This document shows positions 1 through 14,100 of a DNA stretch of 64,000 nucleotides, piece by piece. Below the pieces are notes generated by a model, which saw only the letters and a program-made list of their open reading frames with translations, made no database searches and was not told where the DNA came from. The translations under genes were made by a program, and so were the position numbers. The stretch is taken from NCBI GenBank assembly GCA_030685235.1, contig MU839178.1, forward strand, positions 105,231 through 169,230, given 5' to 3'. Numbering within the stretch: the first letter of the stretch is position 1; every line of letters begins with the position of its first letter. This DNA comes from Copromyces sp. CBS 386.78. Lineage: Eukaryota > Ascomycota > Sordariomycetes > Sordariales > Sordariaceae.

Positions 1-1219
1 TCCGTAACACTCGGCTGAGGTTATCGTGAATGTTGCTGATGTTCGCATGCCACACCGGAAAGATAACCAGAGGTGTTTGTGCAATGTCGGAAGAAAGAAT
101 GCTGCCGCAACTCGAAATCGCAATCGTTCAAAGAAAGCGATCAAGAAAGGGTACACATTAACATGGCGCCAAGAGGATATTCCATCCAACGCAAAAGCCA
201 ACGATGATAAGATATGTTATGCAACAACATTTTCCTGTTTGATGTGTATACGAGGTTTGGTATCATTTCATCCCATGTCCCCCAAGTCTTTTGCCGTTAA
301 CCCCGGAGATGTGTTCAGCCCAGTTTGTAGATGCGTGCCGTGCCCATATGTGATATGTGTGAAAGTTTTCTTCTCTTGCGCCATATGATGTCAAAAGCAT
401 CAGGGATTTAATTCCTTTCGTCGCGTATGAGGGCCGCCGTACATACACCAAGGTGGTTGAAATGATTGATTTGGAAGACTGCACCATTGTGTGTATTTTC
501 TCTTGCACCGCAAGCCCTCTGCATGAATCCCAGTGTGTTTGTATGTGTTGCGATATGCCACAAGCCAAATAACAATAACTCCTACGGACCTCTTGGGTCC
601 ATCTCGCCCATGCTCGTTTCTCTCCCTTGGATGCTGATGATAAACCGATCGTGACGCCGTAGGCCGATGCCAATCCCTAGACTCCACGCACGCTAGTGTG
701 GCCACGAAAACAGCTCTTGAACCATGGTCGAAGGCCAACAGACGCTCACCCTGAACAAAAGCCAAAAAAGAGACCGGGGAAGCACAAGGAGAATTCCGGC
801 AAAAAGAGAATCCTCTACGGCTCCAGCGCGTTGGGTGAAAACGCAAAAGAAAAGAAAAAGAAACACAACGACGACGTTAAATTAAGAGGGAAATCGTTTC
901 CATGTCGAAAAACAACATTCATGTGTCCACACACACCATGCGCCAATGCACGCCATGTCGAAGATGCCAGCCGTATGCAAGCCGTAACCACTGTGCCTCA
1001 AACATCGCCTACCAGCTCCAATCAACACCCCATGTCCATGCCGCTTTTCTTGACCAACTGATCGGCGTGAGGCAGAAAAGAAAAGATGTGTAAGTGTAGT
1101 AATGATCCGAAACGTGAATCTTGAAATACGCAGAAAACAAAGACAACAGATCGGAAATAACGAAGAGATCTGAAAATGCCATCCGGAAGGGCAAGGACGC
1201 CGGCTTCGTATGCGTATTA
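1..1219. other. Downstream flank of the Whi3-like gene
   Basis: This stretch lies beyond the stop codon of the minus-strand RNA-binding gene, so part of it is probably that gene's 3' untranslated region. The open frames on both strands are short, overlap one another and resemble no family I know. I see no tRNA, snRNA or repeat here. Confidence 0.5.
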
Positions 1220-2935
1220 TCATCTTCCCATCATGTATGCCGGGAATTGCGCCTGAGAGTTGCCATTCAGTTGCGAAGAGGGGTTGAAGCTCGAAGCCCA
1301 AGGGTTCTGACTCGTGGGGAAGGGGGGCGGGGTATACGCATTGTGTCCGTTGTTCAGCATGTTGGGCGACCCCGAGTACAGTGACCTGTTCATGCCCAAG
1401 CCAGGAGGGGCAGACAATCCTGGAGGAGGTCCACTTGCGGTTGTGAAACCAGTGTTGGGCCCGTGGGGGAAACCGTTCATGCCGTTCATGGGGCCTGCGC
1501 CATTCTGGCCAGGCGCCTGACCGGTGCGAACTCCCAAGGGGTTCTTTGAGAAACTCAATCGCATGCCGCCCTTCCTGCTGTTGCTGAGCGTATGACCATA
1601 AAGCTCGTTAAGGGCCTTGGTGGCAAAAGAAACGTCCTCGAACTCGACAAAGCACATGGGTCCGTTGTGCTTAGTTCTGTAACAAAGGCGCTTGTATCCC
1701 CGCACCTTGGAAAACACGGCCTTGAGTTCTTCCTCAGAGGTGTCGATGGGCAGATTGCCAACATAGAGGGTATTGCAAGGAGGGTTCATGTCCGCGGGGT
1801 TTGCGGGTGGGTGTTGGCGATACGGCTGAGCATGGGGCATCATTGGGACGGGGCCGCCCATCATGCTGGTGGGTGACATAGTAGCAGAATGCGCTCCCAT
1901 GCCACCCATGCTAGACTGGGAGTAGTGCGACATTGATTGCGGCATAGTCGTGGGAACCGATGTGTTTAGCGACAAGTTTGCCATGCGCGTGATAGGAAGC
2001 TGAGATGAGGTGGACCGGCGTTGCTGGGGGCCGCCTTCAGCAAAGCCGCCAATTTCCTTGAGAATCTCGCCCGTTTCGTCATCGTCTGCGGAATCGTTGT
2101 TGATCAAAGTCTTGCCGGTCGCGCGGCTGCCGTCAGTGAGGTAGTTTCCAATCGGCGATTGAGCCGAGAAAAGGTTCTGGTAGTGCGCAGTAGCCTCAGG
2201 GCTGCCCAACTCGGTGGACCCGTACGCAGTGTTAAGGGGCGGCGACATTCGGTCAAGAGATTGGAATGTGCCATTGAAGCGCGACACTTGTCTCGAAGAG
2301 GGCGCCGTCAGGGCTGTCGGCGAAGTAACCGCCGATGTCGCAGCCGAGACGGAGGTGTCAATCGAGAATCTCGCGCTCGAGGATGCAGAGTCGGACTGAA
2401 TGATCTCAACAATCATTTCGGCGTCGTTGGTCATATTCGTCTTGCCATTCAGGAGTTGCCTCGTCTCTTGCGCGCCTTCCAAGGTCTTGAATGTGAGAAT
2501 CGCGGTTCGGAAACCAGCGTCGTCCGACATATCGGCGGGAAGAAGCTCGGCTTTGACGAGATCCTTAGAGAGGGCCATCATGAGGCGCAGCTGATCTTCG
2601 GTGAAGTTGGCAGGCAACTTGCGGATGCGGGCGACAGAGTAGGTCGGAGAGGGCGTCGTAGAGAACGGAGTTCCGACAGGCTTGGCAGCGTCGCGATCGA
2701 AAGGCTTGCCAGGCGTATAGTAGCCGACCGGAGAGGTCATATTTTGTCTGTTGTTGAAGGCCTGAGCGGAAGGTCGCGGTAGGTAGGATGGGGCGGCCAT
2801 TGTGTTGGTTGTCGTGGTGGACGACGAGAAGGGGCTCGCGCGGTTGGAGGCCAGGGAAGCGAAAGAGTTGGCGTTGACGGTGACGGAGGAGGTTGCGCCC
2901 GGAGCGTTCACGTTCTGACGATGATCCCCGTTCAT
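1220..2935 (-). CDS. Whi3-type RNA-binding protein with two RRM domains
   Basis: Single-exon frame of 571 residues. A clear C-terminal RRM spans residues 388-467, with RNP2 (LYVGNL, 390-395) and RNP1 (MCFVEFED, 427-434). A weaker RRM-like segment spans about 100-180. Between them lie Ser/Thr/Ala-rich and Met/Gly/His-rich low-complexity stretches, and the tail is Pro/Gly/Asn-rich. This layout is that of filamentous-fungal relatives of yeast Whi3, which bind cyclin and other mRNAs in cytoplasmic condensates and link cell size and polarity to translation. Role and location are inferred from the family, and other RRM proteins with the same arrangement cannot be excluded. The start is the first ATG in frame, in a purine-poor context. 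The next gene in either direction is far away and the leader appears long. Confidence 0.8.
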   Translation of the reverse strand: MNGDHRQNVNAPGATSSVTVNANSFASLASNRASPFSSSTTTTNTMAAPSYLPRPSAQAFNNRQNMTSPVGYYTPGKPFDRDAAKPVGTPFSTTPSPTYSVARIRKLPANFTEDQLRLMMALSKDLVKAELLPADMSDDAGFRTAILTFKTLEGAQETRQLLNGKTNMTNDAEMIVEIIQSDSASSSARFSIDTSVSAATSAVTSPTALTAPSSRQVSRFNGTFQSLDRMSPPLNTAYGSTELGSPEATAHYQNLFSAQSPIGNYLTDGSRATGKTLINNDSADDDETGEILKEIGGFAEGGPQQRRSTSSQLPITRMANLSLNTSVPTTMPQSMSHYSQSSMGGMGAHSATMSPTSMMGGPVPMMPHAQPYRQHPPANPADMNPPCNTLYVGNLPIDTSEEELKAVFSKVRGYKRLCYRTKHNGPMCFVEFEDVSFATKALNELYGHTLSNSRKGGMRLSFSKNPLGVRTGQAPGQNGAGPMNGMNGFPHGPNTGFTTASGPPPGLSAPPGLGMNRSLYSGSPNMLNNGHNAYTPPPFPTSQNPWASSFNPSSQLNGNSQAQFPAYMMGR

Positions 2936-4200
2936 GCCTCGCGGTGCGTTTGGTGCATGTACAGGTTGGAGTCGCTACAAATATAACGGGTCTTGACTGG
3001 GGCGACGAGCCGGTCGGCAGGTTGGCAGTGGAGGAATTGGGTTCGCAGAGTGGATGCGACGGCGACTTTGTGGAGAGTAGGATGCCTGGTTACGTCGAGC
3101 GTGTCAGGTACCGTGCTGGAATCCAGTCCGTACGTATGCGTACACCACCCTCTAGAATACGTGTGTGTGTTGACTCGCTCACTTGAGAGATTGAAGAAGT
3201 GCTAGGTGCTAGCTAAGGTATTCGCGTGCACCGTTCGGCAGCAGGGGGCCCGGGATACGGGACAGGTGGGCAGTAAGGATGAGGACAGGACAAAGAAAGC
3301 GTGGCAAGAAACAGGCGACGGGGCCGGGCCTGGGGGTGGAATCAACCTTACCTGTAGGTTATTTACCAAGACGCGACAGGATACCCGGCCAAGGCGAGGG
3401 CCTTGTGTGAGGGTTCGTAGTTGTTGATGTGATGACGATGAGGGATGCACAGCCAGAATCTGTCCGCTGTTTGTTGCTCGCTCTTGTAGTGGGCGGTAGT
3501 AACTGGTGGTTGTGGTTCCTTGCTTGGTGGCAGCTCGTTTTTCGCTGTGCTGGATGGAGGAAACAAATACTGCCTCTGATGTCTGCGTGCAAAAAAAAGG
3601 TACGAGGTAACGAGGTAACGTGCAAAAAGCGACAGGAATACAGCAGCCGAGTTTGCTAGAGGATTAGGTGGTGAATGAGTGGGCGTAAGTGTGTAGGTGG
3701 TGGGAGGGAGGGAAAAAAAAACGGTGGCCTGGGGTTGGAGGAGGAAGAAAGTTGAAAGTCTGGGTAGTGGTGTGGGATGAGGGAGAGCTTTGTGCAGGAT
3801 GGAATGACCTGTCGCAAATATCGATGCAAAAGGGGAGCGAACCGCTTGTGTGTGTGTGCGAGTGCGGTGCGAAGTGCGGGCGTCGACGAGACAAGTTCCC
3901 GGGGTGTGGGTGGTGTCTGGGTGAGCGTGCCAGGATGGCCAGGGTGAGAACAGAAGGGAAAAGGTGGAAGTGCAGGTGGAAGGGAAGGGGACGACGGGAC
4001 TCCGGAGTGGGCAGGCGCGATCTGGACCTGGACCCAAGGATTTTTCTAGGAGGTGAAGCTTTTGAATTTGTGGTTCGCTTTTGGCTTTTGGTGTTACGTA
4101 CTCTGTCCGCAATTCTGATTGGCTGTTTTGGGCGACTGAACGCATCCTGCATTTGAGGTTTTGGTCCCTCGGGGTCCCCACTTCCTGTGACTCGATCGTT
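2936..4200 (-). promoter_or_regulatory. Probable long 5' leader of the Whi3-like gene
   Basis: Read on the minus strand this segment is pyrimidine-rich and free of a convincing coding frame, as expected of a Neurospora leader. A good 5' splice site (GTAAGG) starts at 3351, and a TTTGTAG 3' site ends at 2975, so a leader intron of about 380 bases is plausible. I did not find a strong branch point. The pyrimidine-rich part from about 4160 down to 3600 would then be the first exon. Confidence 0.35.
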
Positions 4201-7200
4201 CAATGGGAAGCTTCCCAGATTGTGTCGGGTGTGCTTAGCTTTTCGGCCCCCCGCCCGCGGCTTACACCATCGAGAGAAGTGGGAGCTACACTACCTACAG
4301 TAGAAAATCCGCAAAAAAGAGATGGATTGCGTCTTCAGTAGGGAGCGCGCGAGGCCACTAATGGCAGCCGATTTTCTTGGTGGTAGGCGCGGCGCCCGTG
4401 GGCAGCCAAGCAGCCAAGCAGCCTCGACCAAAGACACAGTTGACGTTGGCTAACGGTACTCTTTACTAAGTACCTGAGCTAAGCCGGATTCAGCACAGCA
4501 CGTACGTCGTACCTGTCGATTGCAGAGAAACAGTGTCGCTCAAGTCTGGGCAAGAGTCAACCAACAGAATTTTAGATGCACAACCCCATCCGCAAAACAA
4601 CCAAGATCTATCGACTGCCACGAGAACGCGACGTGAGTGAAGACCTGGTGCAGACGCGACCACTTGGAGTAAAATTACATGCTACCTCTACGTACTCATC
4701 TTCAAGGTACGCAGGACTCGGCGAGATGTGATATTTATTTTAGATAAGGCAAGCATTCCCGTAACGTCATTGGCTGTTCCTGAACACTAGCGAGGGACTG
4801 TGACTTTTAGTGCCCGCGTGGTGGAGACATGGGCCAGCCAAGGGCAGGGCAAGGGGGGAGCCTGAGGCCCTGATGGGTGATGGGCTCCTCGGTCTTCGAC
4901 TGGCCATCAGTGGCCGCAACAGGGTGACGTGCAACGCACAGAGTGTGGTTCCCAACGATGGCGCGCATGCACGAATGCAGGACGCTGCAGCTCGACGACT
5001 GGAAGCTCAAAGCCTCGAAAGGATGGATGTGTACAAATTGGCGCCAACACCCGAGGCAGAAGCCAGAAAGACTGCGCCTATTCTCTGGTCAGTGGAGTGA
5101 TAAAGTGGCAGCCGGAGGATTCAGAGGGGTGATGACCGGACATATACCTAGGCAGATCCGGACGAAGGCGAAATCTACATGTAAGCAAATGCTGTTGTCG
5201 AGGATGGCCTTTGAGAAAACGGAATACCCCCCATCCCATGGGATTCTTGAGTGGGGCAAACGAATGGGCATTCAAGGAATTCTCCCACTCCAATCTCCAT
5301 TTTCAGACTCTTTGACTCCTCACATAGGCTCATGAACCAAGGCCTTTTCAACACTCACTCAGACGATACTTTCAAAACTACTGGAAAAGAACGAAAGGAG
5401 GCCCCTATTTGGACAAGGGAATATTGGAACGCTAGGTGATGGTGGAACAGTGTTATTGCACTCTCCTGGACGCAATGCAGTGCCTGGCGAAAACGAGAAG
5501 CGACGAAACTCCAGCGTGACATCGGGTCGTCGCAGTACAACTAGGCAGGGGGCCACGGGTGGTGCGTGATGCCGTGATGAGGACATGCCCTGAAGAAGTC
5601 GAGAAGGAACATGGCCGAAGATGTTGGCGGCAGCGGCCAGCGCCATGCAACAGGGACCTTGTCGACAATGGTTTGGGTTGCTCATTAAGCAGTTCCAGTG
5701 CCCGTCACAGTCGACCCAGAAGGTCGCAGTGCCAAAAGGGACCGTGTTTGAAGTCGACAAGCAGAGGGCCCCCTTTTGGGTCGCGTTTGCTTCAAGAAAA
5801 CATCATGATGTGCGGCCCGAGGGGTTGACGGGGGGCCGACGGGGGACGGGTCAAGGGTGGGAAACATTGGCTGAAAACATGGCATGTTCGATTTCCCCAA
5901 GAAGGGCATATCCGCTGGAGAGAAGTGGAAGGGCTGAGAAAATGGAAGGGGATCCTGGGCGAGCATCACGAGTCTGTTGTCAGAGTACTCAGAGATTCTC
6001 ATCGCCAAGTGAAAGTTCCACTTCAGTGTTCACTTTCAGTGGAGACCTACGGGGCCCGGGTCGGGTGTTCGTCTCGAACTCTCAGTGACCCGCATCTCGC
6101 CGCATGTCCGTACCTACTGTAGACATCACCTCGACCGCCAGGTACCTGTACACTTAACACAGCGAGGCAGAAGGGACGAAAGTCTCACATTGATTCTCCA
6201 TGTTACGAGCGAGCGAGACTTCCATTTTGGATACAGTCGTCAAGACATGCCGGATTTGTGGTCGCCACCCTGGATCTGCCGTTCTTTGTTCATTTTCCCG
6301 AGCCTCAATCACTTCACTCACTCCAAGCCAAATCGACGATGAGCATTTCTGAATAGAGGCACCATTACGCAAACGGCTGGACGGCACTGGAAGGGACGCG
6401 TGGGAGCTGTCGAAACTTGATATCCAGTGCCGCCAGACTGGCCGAGATGCAATTCCATTCGACGAGTGACGGCTCATCAAAAACGCCACACATCCCGTTT
6501 GGCACGGCGCAGCGCGGAAGGATGCGGAACAACATCTTCATGTCGGGGGCATCCCATCATCCCTCAATGGCCCCCTCAAAGAACCCCTCAAACGCGGCCT
6601 TGTAGCGGTATACGGTATAGCTCCTGTTATACCCCCCTCACTCCTACACTCCTGCCTAGGTTGCCTGGCGACAGGCACGGGAGGGGGGTTGGAGCAGGAC
6701 TATACGTACACCACTCTACACTGCATTATCTCACGAGGTTGTATCCGGTCTGCGGGCTCAAGTGCTACTATGCACGTCCAATAATCATCACCGAGCTTTG
6801 CGCTGCCGCCCAGAAGCGCGAGTGGGAGAAAGACCAAGTTGGTGTGTTCGATGAAGGTCGGATATGAAGACCGGTGAAGGCATCGTTATTTTTATATGTC
6901 TGGGCGAGCAAAACCTCCACGGTAAAAATTTAGGCATACTCTACAGCTTTTCCTCTGCCGATTCGGCTATACAAGGCTAACAAATTGGCGCCATAGTGTC
7001 TTTGCTATAAGTTGTAGCCATTTCCCGCCAGCTTTGATACACAAAGCACTCCCTCCGTATGACCATACGCACACACTCCCATCTTCTCGGCTCGTGTGCG
7101 TCGTTACAGAGCCATGTTCCATCTTGGCATTTTTGCATCATGTGCGATTGGGTCTTTTGGCGCGTGCCTTGCCTGGACTGTCACCAAAAGCTCACTCCCT

Positions 7201-10200
7201 AATTTCCCGCTCTTCGGTTCCTATGCGGACACGTTATTCCGGGCTTTTACTGAGATGTCAGATGGGAAGGAGCCTTGAACTAGAACAAGGCGACATTGCG
7301 GAGCGTGCTATTCTTCCCAACAGACATAACTTGGCAGCCCTCCCCTCCACTACCATCCCTTTCCCACCTCGGAAAATACAAGGCAACTAATCAATGTGCG
7401 GGTTCCGAATAAATATGATGGGGCAACGCAGGGTTGCTTCCCGGTACAGATGCCTGAAACCGGTGGGAGATGATGCATGCAATTCCCCTTTTCGAGATAG
7501 AGAGCGATCCCACCAGCCTTCTACCTTGGTTCAAGCTTCCAACTCTCGGTGCACCAACACTCGTCACAGGCTTGATGGACTGTACCACAATCTATATCCC
7601 ACCAAACTACATACTTGCCGTCTCCCAGGAATTTCACGGGGGTTGCCGTGTAGCCCTCACTCCTCATTAGCCATGCTGACCAATTCTCCCCGGAATCGAA
7701 GCCTGTTGGTCAAAGTCACCACCATGACCACGCATTGTGGCACGTACAAATACCATTCTCAGTGCGGGCCCGTCGGTGTCTATTGTTAGCGTTTAAGCGA
7801 AGGAAGCGCTGTGGTATTCGGCCTTTTCCTAGCATTTTGCCAAGTACGATATACTCGCAATAAATTGGCCATGACTGGGACTACCAAAATCAGGAAGACG
7901 ATAGTCACCCTACGTCGAGACATATGTGCTTGGAGATCTGTCTGGAACTTCCAACATATTCCGTCATCACACTCCGGAAATCCTACCGCACGGAGTACGC
8001 CGATCAACCGACTAGTAGTTGATAGTCCATCGGCGGTCCCTGAAAGAGAGGAGTCATGCCATGCGTTGCCGATGATTTGGCATAGGATGACGCCGCCCAC
8101 GCAGTGTGCAAGGCCAGGTACCCCAGCATCCCGCTCCCGGGCTGAAACAGACCAGACTTCTTCTGATTGAATGCCGAACGAAGCGACAGCAGTAGATCTT
8201 TTTTCCGTTTCCTTGGAAGGAAAGAAAAGAAGAAGACGAATCATCACATTCCATTCTTTTCACCTTGCTTCGATCGGCCATGCCATCGAAATGTTGGGGG
8301 AGAGGATTGGATTGGTTAAGCTGCTATCCGATTCTCTCGGGTCGGCATGCTATTTACCGAGAAACTGTCTCTCGCTCTTCTGCTTTTGTGTGTCAATTTG
8401 CATGTGTACTGTGTGCCATGGTCAAACTCCCCCTACATTTTGCCTTTTGCCTTTCTTTTGCCGCTGCGTTCCGACTGGCAAAAAAAAGTAAAAGTGTGAT
8501 GCGCTTGTGTTGAGCCATGCTCGCCATGCCATTCCATGGGATGGGATGCGATAGGATGGCCTGAAACTATGTCATCAAAATGTGATTGCGCACTATGTCA
8601 GCTGCAGCCTGGGAAGCTCCGAGGTTCATCCATGGGAACACTTCCTACTCTTCCCCAACATTCCTGTTGTTCTTCCAGTAGAGTACTTGGGAGGAAGGGT
8701 AGGAGATAGTGCGCTTTTTTCTACGCCTAAGCTGACTGCTAATGGTAAGCCTAGGCCGAAGAAGAAGAAAAGGGTCCAGTGCCGCATGACACTGGGGAAG
8801 ATGGCTGGCTGGCTGGCTGATAGGCCGGCTAGAAGGAAAAGTCCCGACCCCGACGCAAGAACCAAGTCACACCTTACCTATCAAGACCCTGCCCTTGTAT
8901 ATAGTCCGGAGATCAGGAGGATCCGCTATAAGCCGCACACTCACCCACACACGCACACACACGCATCCGTGCGGTTGTGAAGCAGTAAGACGCTTACAAT
9001 CAGTGAAGTGTGATCTATCTCATCTCGAGTGAAAGTGAGTAAGACGGGTGGGCGGGCGGAGAGGCGGGTGGGCGCGGTATCAAGTTTTGTTCCATCTCCC
9101 CATGACCTTGCACGGGACATACATACCTTGCTACATCAGAAGTAGGTACTGGCAATGCTTTTCCCTAGTTCAATCTTCTTCCAATAGCCCCCCACTACAC
9201 ACTCTCTTTCTATCTGACACTCAATGGCTCTTTCACCAACCCTCCACACACACCACTCACTATCATTATACTACTCACTAGAGGCACACAACCACTCATC
9301 ACCTCGTCGCCCACCCACTCACGATTCTTCAACACAATGTCTCAGATGTGCTGACCATTCAGTCCCCTTTACCACAGAGGTACCCTCGGCTTTTCGCGAC
9401 CTGCATAGCCGTTCACATTTTTTGTGACGGTTGTCTTGCGGGTGACGGGGTGACAGGTTGCTACTATGGTATCTCCCCTGGAAGATAATGTCTTGGCAAT
9501 GCCACACCTGTTTTGGCAGTATAAAGAACTGTGGGCCTGACGGCAGAGTTCTTAAGGTGAGTTGGTGGGGTTCGGTTGATGATGGTGTTGGCTTTTATAC
9601 TTCCTTGGGAAGGAACAGTCCGTTAAAGACGCTTTGAAGTTCGAAATGTGTTTTGTAGGAAGGAGTGGAAAACAGGGGCGACCGACTCGAGATGTTCAAC
9701 TACTCGCTCTTTCCCATTACTTTGCATTTGCTCCTTATTGTATATCCTCCGCCTGCCACAATCTAGGAACGAGCTCCCAAGAACGCGCCATACGAGGCTT
9801 CATTAGAGTTTTGTTTTGCTCACCAGCCTTGAGGTTGTCATGGCTATGGCTGTTACCACTGGATACTGTATCATCTTTCCTCTGATGTAACAAAAAACGG
9901 TCAATCCTTCTTTAACCTACTTAGTACCTACAAACCAAACCCCAGTACATACCTTACCTCTAGTAAGACTTTCTTGCCAAGTGAAATGAAGCCATCAACT
10001 ACCTGCCCTTCTACCTTGATCTTCCTTTCCAACCCACCCACATTTATCTTACTACTTCGAAGCCCTCTCTCCCAAATTCCAGTCAGTTCCATCCTAAGCC
10101 GATTCAACCCTCTCTTCCCACCTCTCTTCTCAACACCAAGACAATCGAGGAAAGAAAAAAAAGAGCCACCAAAGCGGGGTTATCGGAACTCCCTCCAACC

Positions 10201-11123
10201 GACCGACTGAGGTTGCTGCGGCTGCCTAATCAATCCTCTTTGTGCTACACGAACTTGCAGACCGAGGTCCACAAGGAAGATTTGAGTCCGTCCGACAGGC
10301 AGGCAAGTTGGATAACTGAACTGGACTGGACTCGAAGAGTGAGCGAGCAGTCAGTCAAAGTGCTCGGTCGTCCCTGCCCTCCCCGCTCAGTTGATTATGT
10401 GGGGGATCTTTACCGTAGGTACCTTGCCTCAGAATCGAAGAGCGAGGGGTGAAGACGGAGGAAGATAAGTGACCTGCCAGCTCTACAAGGTACCCAGAAG
10501 GTGGTGTTGCCTTATGGTCCCCTCGACTCTCTTGTTTTTTTATTCTTTGAGCATTGGATTTGAGTTACATCCGTCTGTACCTTCAGATCAGATAGGTTAT
10601 CTCCCCGTCTCGATTCCTACCTTATGCGTCCCATTGGCGCGCAAAAAGCTTCACCGGCTCATGCAAACTATTTCAAACACAACCAACAGCAAGCACCGGT
10701 ATATCAGTATATGCAGCGTTGGAACCAGATCGGGATACCTGCATGAAGGGAGACTCACATGTCGTAAACTGTTCGTCTGAGCTGTTCGGATTCTGTAAGG
10801 TCCTGTCGGTTGCTAATGCTCTAGAACTTGCCTGGACATTCGCGAATATCACTTGGTTTGCCCCACGGCTGTGAATGGTCTTGAAGTTTATATCAAAAGC
10901 AGGAAGGTATGTACCTAAGCAAGTGCCTGATGATTTTCCTGAGACTGGCCTGTTTCGAGTAGCCAGCCACAGGATGAGTGTTTAAGTATCTCTTCACAAC
11001 ATATATATATCAATGTTCTTTGAGCTATAGTCCAAAATTGAGCACTTATAACCGATCATGAGGAATGCGAAACACCTTCAGCAACTCATCAGTCACCACC
11101 AACTGGAAGCCAAGAAGGCCTTG
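4201..11123. other. Gene-poor interval of about 6.9 kb
   Basis: No frame on either strand exceeds about 155 residues, and none shows a recognisable domain or a chain of spliceable exons. The base composition is ordinary and not AT-rich, so this is not a RIP-damaged repeat. Signs of transcription are discussed separately for 8.9-9.7 kb (TATA-like boxes and a splice-site pair). A minus-strand frame at 7786-8247 has one hydrophobic segment but no other support. The interval lies upstream of the Whi3-like gene and downstream of the Zn2Cys6 gene. Confidence 0.5.
8898..8932 (+). promoter_or_regulatory. Candidate TATA boxes of a non-coding transcript
   Basis: Two TATA-like strings (TATATAG at 8898 and CTATAAGC at 8926) precede a CA-repeat and then C/T-rich sequence that looks like a fungal leader. 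Further on the same strand, AAG|GTGAGT at 9557 and TTTTGTAG ending at 9658 would make a 102-base intron. The first ATG in a good context (9335 region) opens only a five-codon frame. This suggests, without proving, a plus-strand non-coding RNA. Confidence 0.22.
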
Positions 11124-14100
11124 TCAAGCCCAATTCTCAACACCTTCACCGCCACGAGCCCAATCCATCGTCATCGCAGCCCAGAGATCATTGTACCCCA
11201 TACCCATATTCATATTCATATTCATACCACCCATCCCCGACCCCATCATTGGCATTCCCCCTGGCGGCACACCATTTCCACCCCCTGATACATGTTGTCC
11301 ACCTCCACCGCCATTACCAGAGCCAAACTCCATACCATTCCTCGTAGTATCCGCAGTAGCAGCACTACTTCCACCACCCAGACTATTCGGACTCCCCCCA
11401 GTATTAAAAGCAAACGTCTCGTCCCAATAGGGGTAATAAGGCTCCAAAGTGCCGTCCATCATGGGACATCCGGACATATTTGTTGAGGGGATGTGCAGCG
11501 TTGCTATGGGTGCTGCTTGTGATGGTGAGACGTCCATGTCGAGAGGAAGCATGGTAAGATCCATGTGGATGTCTAGAACTTCTTGTTGACTTTGGGGTTG
11601 CTGGTGGTGGTGATGGGGTTGGTTGTTGTTGGTGAAGTTTGTTGATGGGTATAGGCCTTTCTGATGTTGGTGCTGGTGGTGATGCTGCTGCTGGTGGAGT
11701 GGTTGTTGAGGCTGTAAGCGGTGTTGATCAGGAGCAACCAGGTGGGCATGAGGATTCCCTTCATCCCCAACAGCCTGACCCGTAACAGGACAAATACCAA
11801 CACCAACACCACCCATCCCCGCATCCTTATCCTTCCCTTTACCCAAACCTGCCGTGCCCTCCAACTTCGCAACTCGATTCCTAAACTTCCTCTTCACCAC
11901 CGCAAACACAACCTTGCTAGCACTCAACACATCCATCCCCTTGGTCGTAGGCATCGTCGCCGGCGTCAAGTTCTTACTCCCACCCCCATCCTCTCCCTTT
12001 GTATCAGCGGTAGACGTACCCAACCGACACAACCTCTCCAAAAACTCGTCAAACCGCACCACTCGCCTGGCCGCATAATCATCCCACTCCGGACAGTACA
12101 GAATGGGAAAACTCATGCGGAACCCGAGGATCGTAGTCAAAATCAGACAGCCCCAGCCGATCATGGAGAAGGCATTGATTTCGTGTGCTGAAAGAGACAA
12201 GAAGTATTCGTAGTTTTGGTGTAAGGTGGGGATTAGAGCGAGAAGACGGTCAGGGTCTACGCGGAAGGAGGGTGGTGGGCCTTTTTCTAGGCCGGGGAGC
12301 TTGGCGGAGGGGAGTTTGAGGAGGGGGGCGCCGGCCAGAAAAAGGCGGGTGAAGAGGGTTGTTATGCGGATTGAGGCTTTTGGACAAAAGGTGGATGTTA
12401 GTTATGACTTATGAAGGCAGTGCAGTGGCTAGAAGGGAAGGGGAAACATGGAGAACGCACGTATGGATTTCAGATCAGAAGGCATCTTGGCTTCCCATTC
12501 GTTTAGTTGGGTTTCCATGCCCTTGAGGATCATCTCGATCTGGCCCTCGGTTTGTTGTGGTAGACCACTAATACCACCCCTTTGCGGCTTACGGAGATCG
12601 TTGGTCTCTTCACAGAGGCGTTGGAGACGGACTAGCCAGGGGAGAATGCGGTCTCCTTTGGTTATGCTGTACTTTTCGAGGGTGTCGCAGCATTTGGCGG
12701 TATAGCTGGTGAAGGACATGGAAGGTGTGCGGTTCCATGATGTTGCGAAGCTATTGTCATGTGTTCATTAGTCCAACTGGGTAACAAGATATCTCTAGTA
12801 AATGACGACCTACTTTGACGCAACGTAATACGTAGCCAGATAAGTTCTAATATCCTCAAGTCTCTGTGGACTAGGACGTCTCGGGCCGCTGAGCTCATCA
12901 ATACCAGGATCCACGTCCAGCTCAAGATCGTTGACCATATCGACCGCCATCCGCACATACTGGAACGCTTGTCTGTTCTTCGGCCGAAGATGGAAGGGAT
13001 ACCTGGGCACAAACACGTACTTGTTAGCCGTTATCCTCTATCTCCAAAACACAGCCATAGGTAGATAGACACAAAAGGGAACTCACCAAGCAACATAAAC
13101 CGCCAGCCCTTGCAACAACTCCAAACTCCTCTCACCCCCCGCCACGAACTTCAGGCCCAAAATCTTCCTAAACTCCTCATCATACAGACTATGGCCTTGC
13201 AACGTCCTTGTGCTGCTCGCGGCCGCCAACACAGCGAGCAGCACAAAGGGTCTCTCCCTTGCTAGGGACGCCACTGTTGCTTCTTCCAGCTTCACTTCAT
13301 TCTCATCGGCGTTGCAGACAACATGATCAACCAACACACAAGGAAAATGCCACACCATGACTTTCCGAAAGGTATCCAGTAGTCGTGAGGCAGAGTCGAC
13401 GTTGAATTGCGGTTGGACGGAGAGGGAGGCGAGGGAGCGGCTGCTGCCTCCTGGTCCCGGGCCCCCGTTTCCGTTTCCGTTTCCGTTTCTACCCCTTCCC
13501 CCAATCCCATTCCCAACACCAGCCCCAAGATATCCAGTCGCAGAAGCAGAACTACTCCCCGGCGTAGCAGCCGATGCTCCAACCGGCAAGGAACTAGCAT
13601 GGCTGGAGATTACCGACCCTGGCCTTGGCCCTGGCTCGCCGTTGTCAGATCCATCATAATCGTACTCGTCCCCATTGCCGTAGGTACCGTCGTCCTCGTC
13701 AAAATCGACCCCGGTGTTGGGGCAGATATGATCCATGAATCCTTCGTGGTCGAGACGGAGAGACTCGAGACTGATGGCTACGTCGACGGAGGAGGTGGGG
13801 ATGGGGACGTCGATGGTGAAGGTCCGGGATGGACCGGGGGGTGGACCGGGGAGGGGTGATTGTTTTTGGAGGGGGGAGGGGTTTGTGCCGGTGATTACGC
13901 CAGTTGTTGTTGATGTTTTGGGGTTGGTGGTGGTGGTTGTTGATATGGAGTTTTGGTCGGCTCTGATGAGGATAAAAGGAGGTGTAAGTGGGTGGAGTCT
14001 CTTATGGGAAGATGTTGAACGGGTTTGAGAAAGTGGTAGATATTTGATTGGCTTTCTGAGGAGCTGTTGATTTGCATAAGGAAACGAAAGGAATAGGAAA

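Noticed and set aside
2021..2782. 253-codon plus-strand frame opposite the Whi3-like gene
   Set aside because: Arg-rich, motif-free mirror of the coding strand of a recognised gene.
7786..8247. Minus-strand 153-codon frame with a hydrophobic segment (IVFLILVVPVMANLL)
   Set aside because: No domain, no leader or splice context, and the length is what chance frames reach in this composition; it has no other support.
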